Below are positions 52,910-64,000 of a stretch of 64,000 nucleotides of DNA, piece after piece. How positions within the stretch are numbered: position 1 is the first letter of the stretch; each line of letters opens with the position of its first letter. The notes under the pieces are model-generated. The model was given only the letters and a program-made list of their open reading frames with translations. It did no database searches and was not told where the DNA came from. The DNA comes from Sphingomonas crocodyli. GTDB taxonomy: Bacteria > Pseudomonadota > Alphaproteobacteria > Sphingomonadales > Sphingomonadaceae. The DNA is taken from the NCBI RefSeq assembly GCF_004005865.1, contig NZ_SACN01000003.1, positions 310,001 through 374,000 on the forward strand, written 5' to 3'. The translations under genes were made by a program, and so were the position numbers.

Positions 52910-53563
52910 GCCGCCGCGCAACATCGCACCGTCCGTCAGGGCTCGCCTCCTGATGCTCTCGAAGGAGGGCGGCCAGCCATTCCAGCTCGTCCTCACCCGT
53001 TTTGCCCTCGAACGCCTGCTCTACCGGCTTGGAAAGTCAGACCATGCCGGGCGCTTCGTCCTCAAAGGCGCTATGCTCCTCACCTCCTGGTTCGACCTTC
53101 CGACGCGCCCGACACGCGACATAGACCTGCTTGGCTTCGGCGATGCCGACAGCGAAGCGATGCTCGAGACCTTCCGCGAGATCCTGATGGTCGAGGTCGA
53201 TGACGGGGTGGTCTTCGACCGGGAAGGACTCCGCGTCGAGCGTATCCGCGATCATCTCGCCTATGGCGGGGTCCGCCTTCGGACACGGGCGAACATCGAC
53301 GGCGCCGTCGTGGCCGTCGTGATCGATGTCGGCTTCGGCGACGCGATCGAGCCGGGCGCCGAGGAGATCGACTATCCGGCGCTGCTCGACCTCCCCCGCC
53401 CCGCCTGAGCGCTTATGCCCGCGAGACGGTGATCGCCGAGAAGTTCCAGGCAATGGTCGATCTCGGACGAGCGAACACGCGCCTCAAGGACTATTTCGAC
53501 ATCTGGCTGATCGCCGAGAGCTTCACCTTCGAGGACGACCGCCTTGCTCAGGCCGAAGGATGA
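52902..53563 (+). pseudogene. Frameshifted AbiEii nucleotidyltransferase toxin
   Basis: Starts at ATG 52902, overlapping abiEi by 8 bases. The first frame holds the nucleotidyltransferase core (FVLKGAMLLTSW, TRPTRDIDLLGFG) and stops early at 53406. A one-base shift near 53404 restores SAYARETVIAEKFQAMV and NTRLKDYFDIWLIAESF, ending at 53563, and the C-terminal part of the usual protein is gone. The two halves hold different conserved motifs, so neither product is likely to be active. Confidence 0.85.
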
Positions 53564-53576
53564 CTTGTGCGGCTAA

Positions 53577-54144
53577 ATCTACCAGATCCTGCGGGGCCTC
53601 CTCGTCTGGACCGATCTCGGGGACCGCGACGAACTCACCCTCGAGGGCGCGGAGGACCTCGATCTTGTCAGCGGGGACGAGGCCTCGATCGAGCAGATCA
53701 AGGATGCCGCGGGCTCGGGCACGATCACGCTCAGGACCCCTGCGGTGCGGGACGCGATCGGTCATTTCTGGGATCACCGCCGACAGAACCCTAATTATCG
53801 AACCGGCTTTCGCTACCTCACCACCTCCGAGATCGGGATCGAGCAGGGCGCGCCCTTCGGCCCCGCGCGTCCCGGCCTCGGTCTCTGGACCAGCATCCAG
53901 GAGGAGCTGGGCGGCACCGGCGCCGACGCCGTGCAGCTCGCTGCCTTCCTCGCCCAGGACGAGGCGCTCCCCGCCGCCCTGCGAATCTTTTGCGGCTCGG
54001 TCACCCCGGAGGCGATGATAAAGCAACTGATCCTGCCGATGGCCTGGATCGTCGGTCAAGGCGACCGCGACAGCCTGGTGCGCCGTGTAGAAGCCCCGCA
54101 GGGAACATGCGTGGCTTTCGAAGTTATTGATCTGTCTGGAATCT
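53577..54144 (+). pseudogene. Truncated nuclease-like defence protein fragment
   Basis: An open frame with no start. It reads YQILRGLLVWTDLGDRDE, then LEGAEDLDLV and IEQIKDAAG, which resemble the D/ExK-type nuclease core of DUF4297/Cap4-like antiphage proteins, then AIGHFWDHRRQNPNYRTGFRY. Its 5' end directly abuts the broken toxin, and it runs through into the tRNA remnant at 54145. It is a piece of a larger gene cut at both ends. The family assignment is by eye. Confidence 0.55.
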
Positions 54145-54196
54145 TGGTTGCGGGAGCTGGATTTGAACCAGCGAACTTCAGGTTATGAGCCTGAAG
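54145..54196 (-). other. 3' half of an initiator tRNA (likely att scar)
   Basis: Minus strand: anticodon arm TCAGG-CTCATAA-CCTGA with anticodon CAT, T-arm CTGG-TTCAAAT-CCAG, acceptor TCCCGCA and CCA. The sequence is close to the 3' half of tRNA-fMet, but the 5' half and D-arm are missing. Such half-tRNAs are left when integrative elements use a tRNA 3' end as their attachment site. Confidence 0.65.
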
Positions 54197-54214
54197 GTCT
54201 GTATCGCTCACCAA

Positions 54215-54373
54215 TTACGCCTCCTCGAGCAACAGTCTGGCGATATCGGCTTCACCTTCATCAGCCATTCGATGAAGGATGGTGGCGGTTTCCTGATCGG
54301 TGGTCGAGCGCGCGAGGCGTCGGCATTGCTCCACCCTGCCCCGCATTTTTCGGATGAGTTCGTCGCGCTCCAT
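54215..54373 (-). CDS. Short helical hypothetical protein
   Basis: A 52-residue protein, MERDELIRKMRGRVEQCRRL then STTDQETATILHRMADEGE, strongly helical and alike in pattern to those at 40857, 49057 and 54806. ATG at 54373 chosen over longer frames. Confidence 0.7.
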   Translation of the reverse strand: MERDELIRKMRGRVEQCRRLARSTTDQETATILHRMADEGEADIARLLLEEA

Positions 54374-54805
54374 GATTCCCCTCTCCGGCTCGATACAGAA
54401 ATGATTTCGGCGCCGTGATGTTCCTCGATGGGTGGATTTGGATCCAGCATGGCCGAGGCGGGAATGACAAATCTGACCGGGGTCCGCGCGCGCGTACCAA
54501 GCCGTCAGAGACATCTGCATTAAGTCCGGGCGAGGCTCTTGCCAGTCCTTCCCGGGAAATCTGCAAGAGCCTCAAGCCGTTATGGCACCGTTTCGATTTT
54601 ACCGCTATGATTCAGATCAGATTTGCTGGCCCGAAATTGTAGCAGCTATCGACGGGCAGCAACCGAGAGGAGGTTTTCACGCCAGATGAAATGAGACCCA
54701 GGATTGGCCTCCTGAAATCGGTCCGATCGCTGGCCACGAGCTCGTCGTCTGCCGCTTCACAAATCTGAACCGGCGAGCTCCGTCACTTGCGGAAAGTCTG
54801 GTGAT
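54374..54805. other. Intergenic gap
   Basis: About 430 bases between the two short helical-protein genes. Apart from the FNR-like box at 54607-54620 I see no gene or repeat. Confidence 0.35.
54607..54620. promoter_or_regulatory. FNR/FixK-like box (target unclear)
   Basis: ATGATTCAGATCAG, one base from the consensus, but 233 nt from the nearest divergent start (54373). It may be accidental or serve an unseen transcript. Confidence 0.3.
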
Positions 54806-55003
54806 TCAGGAGACGGCGGGCCCCGCCATCTTGGCCGCTTCGTTCACCATAGCACGCTCGACATTATCTTTCGCGGCCTCTGCCATGGCTTCCCATGTTG
54901 CTGCAGCCCGAAGGTGCATCTCGCGCCGATTGACGAGCGTCGCCTGGGCGGCAGCGCGTCGCTGGGTCTCTGCCTGAGCGCAATAGACTTCGTACTGGTT
55001 CAT
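54806..55003 (-). CDS. Short helical hypothetical protein
   Basis: A 65-residue protein: NQYEVYCAQAETQRRAAAQA then LVNRREMHLRAAATWEAMAE and ERAMVNEAAKMAG. Same pattern as 49057. ATG at 55003 has CGGAG upstream; the longer frame is unlike the family. Function unknown. Confidence 0.7.
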   Translation of the reverse strand: MNQYEVYCAQAETQRRAAAQATLVNRREMHLRAAATWEAMAEAAKDNVERAMVNEAAKMAGPAVS

Positions 55004-55186
55004 CGCTCCGGACCTACAGACACCTTTGTCGAATGCAAGGTCGCTTCCAAGATGATCAACCAGACGCCGCTTCATTACACGCGCCAGGTGACCGCCCGAC
55101 ATGATAGAAGCCCCGTGAATCTTCCGCATCGGACCACCCGGCGAGGATTATAGAGCGTCCCCGTCCCCGCCCTGCAAGGGGGGGGC

Positions 55187-56206
55187 TTAAGCAGTGCCTG
55201 CTGTCAGAATGCGGTTGTACAGCGCGATGTAATTGTCGACCATCGTCTCCACCGCGAAGCGCTCGCGCGCCCTTTTTCTTATCGTTGCGCGGTCCAGTTG
55301 TGCCGCGCCTTCGATCGCGGCCGCCGCCTCTTCGATATCATCGATCAGGAAGCCCGTGACACCATGTTCGATCAGTTCTGCCATCGAACCGCGCCTGCGG
55401 GCGATCACCGGTGTCCCACATGCCATCGCCTCGATCACCGATAAACCAAATGGTTCGTCGAAGTTGATCAGATGAAGCAGGGCGCGCGCTCGACCGAGCG
55501 CCTGATAGCGGGCCGCGCCGCCGACCACCCCATGGAAGCGCACCCTTTTTCCATCGACATGGGGAGCTACCGAGCGCGCATGGTATTCGCCATCCTGGAC
55601 AAGGCCATAAAGATCGAGGGGTTTCCCGACCTCCTGAGCTATCCTAATTGCTTCTGCAGCCCCCTTGTCGGGATGGATACGGCCGAAGAACAGGAGTCGA
55701 TCGTCGCCCGCAGTATCCAGCGGGAAGTCTTCGAAGCGGATTCCGTGATGGATCGTAGCGGCATATTCCAGCGCCGGGTGACGGTCCGCGTCGCTGATCG
55801 CGACATAATGAATCCGTTTCTCGAACGGCTTGTACATCGGCAGGATCCGCTCCGATGAAAAACCATGGATTGTCGTGACGATCGGGGTGGCCACCATGCG
55901 CGCAAAAGCGTGGGCAGGAAAATCGGCCTGGTTGTGAATGATATCGAACTGGTCGGCCTGACCGAAAATATGCGCGAGATGGCGATATTCCCAGACCTTT
56001 GCATCGATTGCAGGATCCTCGTTGTATGAGGCGGGCACAACGCCATCGAGCTTTGCCGAAGTCACGCTGTCGAGCGTCGCAAACAGGGTGACGTCGATGC
56101 CGCGTGCGACGAGGCCCTCGGTCAGCAAGCTGGTGACGAGTTCCCACGGACCGTAATGGCGTGGCGGGGTTCGCCAGGCGATCGGCGCTAGCATGGCGAT
56201 GCGCAT
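55187..56206 (-). CDS. Glycosyltransferase family 4 protein
   Basis: A 339-residue GT-B fold transferase. Landmarks: an N-terminal acceptor domain (LLTEGLVARGIDVTLFAT), TIHGFSSER, LLFFGRIHPDKG, and the nucleotide-sugar block EPFGLSVIEAMACGTPVIARRRGSM with the conserved glutamates. It probably adds a sugar to a small acceptor or glycan. ATG overlaps the stop of the GH13 gene (TAATG), so the two are co-translated. Confidence 0.9.
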   Translation of the reverse strand: MRIAMLAPIAWRTPPRHYGPWELVTSLLTEGLVARGIDVTLFATLDSVTSAKLDGVVPASYNEDPAIDAKVWEYRHLAHIFGQADQFDIIHNQADFPAHAFARMVATPIVTTIHGFSSERILPMYKPFEKRIHYVAISDADRHPALEYAATIHHGIRFEDFPLDTAGDDRLLFFGRIHPDKGAAEAIRIAQEVGKPLDLYGLVQDGEYHARSVAPHVDGKRVRFHGVVGGAARYQALGRARALLHLINFDEPFGLSVIEAMACGTPVIARRRGSMAELIEHGVTGFLIDDIEEAAAAIEGAAQLDRATIRKRARERFAVETMVDNYIALYNRILTAGTA

Positions 56207-57801
56207 TATCCGTCGATCTCCTCCAGCCTTATGATCAGCCCCTCATCAGGTCCGATCCGGTCATCAACCGCCCGCACCGTCAGGGTCGAGGCGAGGACGT
56301 CTCCGGCGCGATATCCCGGCGGAACCGGTAGCCTCCAGTCTCGCGTCCCCAGGTTCAGGACGACAAGCAGATGCTCGCTGTCATGGCGGCGCTCGAATGC
56401 GATGAGATCCTCGTGCATGTCGAGCAATGTCATGCTGCCCACCGCGAGCGCAGGTTCGGCCCGCCGTAGCGCCAGAATGCGGCGAACGAAGTGCAGCATC
56501 GAACCCGGATCCTCCTCTTGCGAAGCGACATTGCGTGTTGGCCAGTCGGGGTTAAGCGGGAGCCAGGGCTCGGCCGTGCTGAAGTCCGCAAAAGCCCCCT
56601 CGCCCCATGGCATGGGTGTGCGAGAGCGGTCGCGGCCGATCCCCAGGTCGGGCTGCCGCAGGTCTTGTGGATCGCGGATCCGATCCCTGGGAATGACGAC
56701 CTGGCCAATCGCCAGCTCGTCCCCCTGATAGAGGGTCGGCGTGCCGCGTAACGTAAGGAGCATCATCGTTGCGATCCGCGCCTGCGGCTCGCCCAGCCGG
56801 GCCGCGATGCGCGGCGCATCATGGCTTCCCATAACCCAGTTGGGCCAGCCGTGCGCCGGCAGGGACTCGAGATATGCTGAAATCATCGCATGGAGGCCGC
56901 GTGCGTCCCACTCGGTCTCGATAAGCTGAAAGTTGAAGGGCAGATGGACCTCAGGCTGCTCGGGGGTACCGAACCAGCGCGCGTGGCGGTCGTTGGGCAG
57001 GAAGATCTCGCCGATCAGAACCTTTTCGCGATAGGTATCGGCCAGGCGGCGCATCTCGGCTGCGATGGCGTGGGCCTCGGGCTGATCGGTCGAATAGAGC
57101 TGGAGGACCTTGTCGCGCTCGGTACGATCTGGCGTCCAGGCTGGATTGAGCGGATTATCGGGAAAGTCCTGATGCTTGACGATGTGCCAGAGCACATCGA
57201 TGCGAAAGCCGTCCACACCACGGTTGAACCAGAACCGCATCACGTCGAACATCGCCTCGCGCAGCTGCGGGTTGCGCCAGTTCAGATCGGGTTGCTCCTT
57301 CAGAAAGGCATGCAGAAAATATTGCCCCGTGAGATCATCCCACTCCCAGGCTGAACCGCCAAAATCGCTGATCCAGTTGTTGGGAGGACCGCCATCGGGT
57401 GCCGGATCGCGCCAGATGTACCAGTCCCGCTTGGGATCGAGCCGGCTGCGTCGGCTCGCCTGGAACCAAGGGTGCTGGTCCGAGCTGTGATTGGGCACCA
57501 GATCGAGGATAAGTTTGAGACCGCGTTCATGCAGGCGCGTGCATAAGCGGTCGAAATCGGCGAGATCGCCGAACAAGGGTTCGATCCCGGTATAGTCCGC
57601 GACGTCATAACCAAAGTCGCGCATTGGTGAACAGAAGATCGGCGAAAGCCAGACGGCGTCGATCCCGAGTGCTGCGATATAGTCCAGCCTCTGCTCAATC
57701 CCACGAAGGTCGCCGATGCCGTCGCCGTCGCTGTCCTGGAACGACCGGGGATAGATCTGGTAGATTACGCCGCTGGCCCACCAGGGTGGCTCACCCGACA
57801 T
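56206..57801 (-). CDS. GH13 alpha-glucosidase / alpha-amylase family enzyme
   Basis: A 531-residue GH13 enzyme of the oligo-1,6/alpha-glucosidase type. Motifs: VIYQIYPRSFQDSDGDGIGDLRG, DLVPNHSS, GVDGFRIDVLWHI (nucleophile aspartate), VLIGEIFLPND (acid glutamate) and VMGSHDAPRI. It splits alpha-glucosidic bonds of short sugars or transfers glucose. ATG at 57801 follows GGAAGG; the earlier GTG is less likely. The coupled glycosyltransferase suggests work on an alpha-glucoside or glycan. Confidence 0.93.
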   Translation of the reverse strand: MSGEPPWWASGVIYQIYPRSFQDSDGDGIGDLRGIEQRLDYIAALGIDAVWLSPIFCSPMRDFGYDVADYTGIEPLFGDLADFDRLCTRLHERGLKLILDLVPNHSSDQHPWFQASRRSRLDPKRDWYIWRDPAPDGGPPNNWISDFGGSAWEWDDLTGQYFLHAFLKEQPDLNWRNPQLREAMFDVMRFWFNRGVDGFRIDVLWHIVKHQDFPDNPLNPAWTPDRTERDKVLQLYSTDQPEAHAIAAEMRRLADTYREKVLIGEIFLPNDRHARWFGTPEQPEVHLPFNFQLIETEWDARGLHAMISAYLESLPAHGWPNWVMGSHDAPRIAARLGEPQARIATMMLLTLRGTPTLYQGDELAIGQVVIPRDRIRDPQDLRQPDLGIGRDRSRTPMPWGEGAFADFSTAEPWLPLNPDWPTRNVASQEEDPGSMLHFVRRILALRRAEPALAVGSMTLLDMHEDLIAFERRHDSEHLLVVLNLGTRDWRLPVPPGYRAGDVLASTLTVRAVDDRIGPDEGLIIRLEEIDG

Positions 57802-57886
57802 CGTGCTTCCTTCCGCCACCAGACCATTATCGCCGAAGCCGGGCTATGGTTCCCTTCCACGCGCCCTCGATCCGGCGCGCCGCACA

Positions 57887-59581
57887 TCATGTAGGCAGAA
57901 GCTGGCTGATTGTCGCGGCAAGCGCGTCGAGCGAGAAAGGCTTGGTGATCATCGCCACACCCTCGCCGGCGACAGCGCCACCAGCGGCGGCGTCCGCATC
58001 GTATCCCGTAATGAACAGGACCGGGAGGTCGGGACGCGTGGTGCGCGCCTGCGCAAACAGATCCCTGCCCGTCATTCCGGGCAGCCCCATGTCTGAAATC
58101 ATCAGGTCGATCCGCTGGGCTGATGCCAGACACGCTGTGGCGGCAACGGGGTCGCCATATTCTATCGCCTCGTAGTGCAGCTCGCGCAGCACTTCGCGCA
58201 CGACCATGCGGACGGATTCGTCATCCTCGACCACAAGTACGCGCTGACCACGCCCCGAGCGCGCGGCCGGCGGCGCGTCCGTGAGATCGAGGGGCTGCTG
58301 CTGGGTTGTCGGCAGGTACAAGTCCATCTTCGTACCGCGATCCGGCTCGCTTGAAATGGCGACGTGCCCGCCGCTCTGCCGAATGAAGCCATAAACCATC
58401 GACAGCCCCAGCCCCGTGCCGTGCCCGAGGGGTTTGGTCGTAAAGAAGGGGTCAAAAACTTTCTCGATGATCTCGGCCGGCATGCCAATGCCGCTATCGG
58501 CAACGCCGATTTTGAGGAATGGTGACTGTGCGTCTTCGCCTTCCAGCCCTGGCACCGAAGATCCGGCCACCAGTTCGGTCTCGATATCGAGCGTGCCACC
58601 CTGCGACATCGCGTCGCGCGCGTTAATGACCAGGTTGAGGATGGCGTTCTCGAGCTGGTGCGGATCGACGATTGCAGCCGGGAGATCCGGCGCAAGACGG
58701 ACCGTCAGACTGATGCTTTCGTTGACCGCACGGTCGATCAGATCGGCCATCGACTCGATCAGCGCGTTGATATTGGTCGGCTTGGGATCGAGCGACTGCC
58801 GGCGTGAGAAGGCGAGAAGCCGCTGGGTGAGCGCCGCCGCACGGCTCGCCGAAGTCGATGCCGCGTCCATGTAGCGCCCGAGCTTGTCATAATCCTGCGC
58901 GGCTATGCGGCGTTTCATGAGGTCGAGCGATCCGATGACGCCGGTCAGCATATTGTTGAAGTCATGCGCGATGCCGCCGGTCAGCTGGCCGACCGCCTCC
59001 ATCTTCTGGCTCTGGCGCAATGATGCTTCTGCGCGCTCGCGCTCGGCCGTCTCGACGCGCAACTGGGTAAGAGCATTTTCCAGCTCGCCGGTGCGTTGCT
59101 CCACCTGCGCTTCAAGGTCGTTCGCCGCCTTTGCCAGGGCCCGGCTCGTCGTCTCCAACGCGTCACGTTGTTCCTGGATCAAAAGCCTTTGCTCATGAAG
59201 ATCGAAAAACACATTGGCCTTGCTCCGCAGGATGTCGGGCTCGATCGGCTTTTGAATGAAGTCGACCGCGCCTGCCTCGTAGCCGCGGAACCGGCGGTTG
59301 AGATCGGCTGTGCCGGCCGTCAGGAAGATGATCGGGATGCGACGCGCGCGCTCGCTCCCGCGCATGAATTCAGCAAGCTCGAACCCATCCATCCCCGGCA
59401 TCTGCACATCCAGAAGCGCGAGCGCGACGTCGTGCTGCAACAGCAACTCCAGGGCCTCCTCGCCCGATCGTGCCCGCAGGAATGCCAGGCCGTCCCGCCG
59501 GAGCAGCGCTTCGAGCGAAAGAAGATTCTCCTCGAGATCGTCAACGATCAGGAAATGGATAGGCCGGCTCGTGGTGGTCAT
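57887..59581 (-). CDS. Hybrid REC-histidine kinase-REC protein
   Basis: A 564-residue cytosolic signalling protein. Receiver 1 (about 10-120; [27 protein letters not shown]), a coiled coil (about 140-185), a HisKA domain with the histidine in [13 protein letters not shown], an ATPase domain ([35 protein letters not shown]), and receiver 2 ([24 protein letters not shown]). No membrane segment. ATG at 59581 overlaps the cheB stop. It is the last gene of the signalling operon. Confidence 0.94.
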   Translation of the reverse strand: MTTTSRPIHFLIVDDLEENLLSLEALLRRDGLAFLRARSGEEALELLLQHDVALALLDVQMPGMDGFELAEFMRGSERARRIPIIFLTAGTADLNRRFRGYEAGAVDFIQKPIEPDILRSKANVFFDLHEQRLLIQEQRDALETTSRALAKAANDLEAQVEQRTGELENALTQLRVETAERERAEASLRQSQKMEAVGQLTGGIAHDFNNMLTGVIGSLDLMKRRIAAQDYDKLGRYMDAASTSASRAAALTQRLLAFSRRQSLDPKPTNINALIESMADLIDRAVNESISLTVRLAPDLPAAIVDPHQLENAILNLVINARDAMSQGGTLDIETELVAGSSVPGLEGEDAQSPFLKIGVADSGIGMPAEIIEKVFDPFFTTKPLGHGTGLGLSMVYGFIRQSGGHVAISSEPDRGTKMDLYLPTTQQQPLDLTDAPPAARSGRGQRVLVVEDDESVRMVVREVLRELHYEAIEYGDPVAATACLASAQRIDLMISDMGLPGMTGRDLFAQARTTRPDLPVLFITGYDADAAAGGAVAGEGVAMITKPFSLDALAATISQLLPT

Positions 59582-60144
59582 GATGCCCACGCCTCGATCT
59601 GCCGCGCGATCGCATCAAGGGTGAGTGGCTCGGCCTGAGGGCAGCGGGCGAGCGCGGCCAGCGGCATTGCTGACGCAAAAGCCTCGTGCGGTTGCTGGAC
59701 GATGGCGCGCCCGCCAGCGTTCGCGATCGCCGCGAGCCCCGCGGCACCGTCCTCGTTGGCGCCGGTCAGGATAATGCCCGCAACGGCGTCGCCAAAAGCA
59801 TCGGCGGCGCTTTCGAACAATATATCGACCGAGGGTCGCGAATAGAGCACCGGCTCATCGACCGAGAGCGCGAGCGTGCGCTGGTCTTCCACCAGCAGAT
59901 GATAATCCGATGGCGCGAAATACACATATCCGGGCCGGATGCTTTCCTTGTCCTCGGCGTCTTTGACGCGGAGGCGACATTTGGCGCCAAACAAGGTGGC
60001 TAGCTCCGAGCGCTCGGGGGGCACGTGCACGACGACCAGGATGGGAAGCGGATAGGTTGCCGGCAGGTTCGGCAGCAGACGTGACAGCGCTTGCACGGCC
60101 CCGGCTGACGCTCCGACGACGATCGCCTCGATCGGCCGGGTCAT
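59578..60144 (-). CDS. cheB: CheB-type protein-glutamate methylesterase domain protein
   Basis: A 188-residue catalytic domain with no N-terminal receiver. The triad is S13 in GASAGAVQAL, the histidine in VVHVPPERS, and the aspartate region in TGANEDGAAGL. It removes methyl groups from glutamates. ATG at 60144 overlaps the cheR stop; the longer frame lies inside cheR. With no methyl-accepting protein or CheA/W here, it probably modifies a partner other than a flagellar receptor. Confidence 0.9.
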   Translation of the reverse strand: MTRPIEAIVVGASAGAVQALSRLLPNLPATYPLPILVVVHVPPERSELATLFGAKCRLRVKDAEDKESIRPGYVYFAPSDYHLLVEDQRTLALSVDEPVLYSRPSVDILFESAADAFGDAVAGIILTGANEDGAAGLAAIANAGGRAIVQQPHEAFASAMPLAALARCPQAEPLTLDAIARQIEAWAS

Positions 60145-60971
60145 GCGGCGCGCCGCTGATAGATTTTCTCCCCGGCGACATATTCGTCGAAGGCCTGGAA
60201 ATGGGCCGAGAAGCGCAGATTCTCCTTCGACCCAAGTCCCAAAAAGCCCTTGCGCGCCAGTGATTCCCGGAACAGCCCGATCGCGCGATCCTGTAGCGGG
60301 CGGTCGAAATAGATCATGACGTTGCGGCACGAAATGAACTGCATCTCAGCAAAGACCGCGTCGGTCACCAGACTGTGATCCGAAAAAACGACGCGCGCGC
60401 GAAGGCTCTTGTCGAACACCGCCCGCCCATAAGCCGCGGTATAATAATCCGACAGCGAGGACTTGCCGCCTGAACGCTGGTGGTTCTGGGTGAAGGTTCT
60501 GATCCGATCGAGAGCATAAATGCCGGACGCGGCTGCTTCGAGCGCGACAGGATTGATGTCGGTGGCATAAAGGATCGTCCGGTCGAGAAGGCCTTCCTCC
60601 TTCAACAGGATCGCGAACGAATGCAGTTCTTCACCCGCGCTGCATCCCGCGATCCAGATCTTGAGCGAAGGATAGGTCCGCAGGTGCGGCACGATCATCT
60701 CGCGTATCGCGCGGAAATAACTGGGATCGCGAAACATTTCACTGACCTGGACCGTGAGATAGTCGAGCAGACGTGGCAACAAGGTCTCGTCGCGCAGAAC
60801 CGCATCCTGAAGCAGCGAAAAGCTCGCATAGCCCAGTTGCTGACGCGCCTGTCGCAGACGCCGCCTGATCGACGCCTGGGCATAATGCCGGAAGTCGTAA
60901 TGATAGCGGCGATAGAGCGCCTCTAGCAGAAGGTGAACTTCGATGTCCTCGATCGGGTCGTGCACAGCCAC
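60141..60971 (-). CDS. cheR: CheR-type protein-glutamate methyltransferase
   Basis: The enzyme (276 residues) uses SAM to methylate glutamates. Motifs: YHYDFRHYAQASIRRRL helix bundle, the SAM loop IAGCSAGEELHSFA, YATDINPVAL, and FISCRNVMIYFD. The start is taken as GTG at 60971, just after the kinase stop (60973); GTG at 60965 is an alternative. Confidence 0.92.
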   Translation of the reverse strand: MAVHDPIEDIEVHLLLEALYRRYHYDFRHYAQASIRRRLRQARQQLGYASFSLLQDAVLRDETLLPRLLDYLTVQVSEMFRDPSYFRAIREMIVPHLRTYPSLKIWIAGCSAGEELHSFAILLKEEGLLDRTILYATDINPVALEAAASGIYALDRIRTFTQNHQRSGGKSSLSDYYTAAYGRAVFDKSLRARVVFSDHSLVTDAVFAEMQFISCRNVMIYFDRPLQDRAIGLFRESLARKGFLGLGSKENLRFSAHFQAFDEYVAGEKIYQRRAA

Positions 60972-60972
60972 T

Positions 60973-64000
<3,028 letters not shown>

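Noticed and set aside
54145..54220. Complete tRNA-Met gene
   Set aside because: Anticodon arm, T-arm and CCA are present, but the sequence where the D-arm and 5' acceptor strand should be does not pair, so it is only a 3' half.

Overview
The window looks like chromosome or large-replicon DNA from a high-GC alphaproteobacterium, most probably a sphingomonad (Sphingomonas/Sphingobium type). This is inferred from gene content: many small sphingomonad-type hypothetical proteins, a HWE-kinase bacteriophytochrome, LigD with domain order phosphoesterase-ligase-polymerase, and a TreY/TreZ operon. No rRNA gene, intact tRNA gene or CRISPR array was seen.

1-23.6 kb is a stress and DNA-repair region. 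It holds a hemerythrin, a ClpP-like protease, a flavin/PLP-type general stress protein, an HPII-type catalase with an ankyrin partner, an arginine-deiminase/DDAH-fold hydrolase, a stand-alone ATP-dependent DNA ligase, a dicarboxylate symporter, a heme-oxygenase-like iron protein, a Crp/Fnr regulator in an operon with a methyltransferase and a dienelactone hydrolase, a PEBP protein, LigD coupled to exonuclease III, a PRC-barrel membrane protein, a Mfd-like translocase coupled to a Tat-signal SDR, and an AlkB-like dioxygenase. 23.7-29.4 kb holds small hypothetical, lipoprotein and membrane proteins plus a BLUF photoreceptor. 29.5-37.7 kb is one tightly overlapping operon, glgX-treZ-malQ-treY, converting glycogen to trehalose. 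37.8-43.7 kb holds DUF3253, a UbiB/ABC1 kinase, an SDR and a bacteriophytochrome HWE kinase with a receiver domain.

43.7-55.1 kb is accessory DNA: a broken receiver-domain gene, a Fic protein behind two inverted repeats, an EAL protein, a second BLUF protein, small genes, a frameshifted gene, and a decayed defence patch (intact AbiEi antitoxin, frameshifted AbiEii toxin, truncated nuclease-like fragment) ending at the 3' half of an initiator tRNA, a likely attachment-site scar. 55.2-64 kb returns to core-like content: a GH13 glucosidase coupled to a glycosyltransferase, and a signalling operon of two hybrid histidine kinases with CheR and CheB, the first kinase running off the right edge.

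The unifying signal is a palindrome of the form CTGAT-N4-ATCAG (an FNR/FixK-like box). It recurs at ten intergenic places, in most cases 58-121 nt upstream of a start codon, and in front of the Crp/Fnr-type regulator at 10548. I read the window as a largely co-regulated low-oxygen/dormancy programme covering oxygen-binding proteins, DNA repair, trehalose synthesis, arginine-type hydrolysis and small stress proteins. The regulon is inferred from the sites; the identity of the binding protein is a hypothesis.
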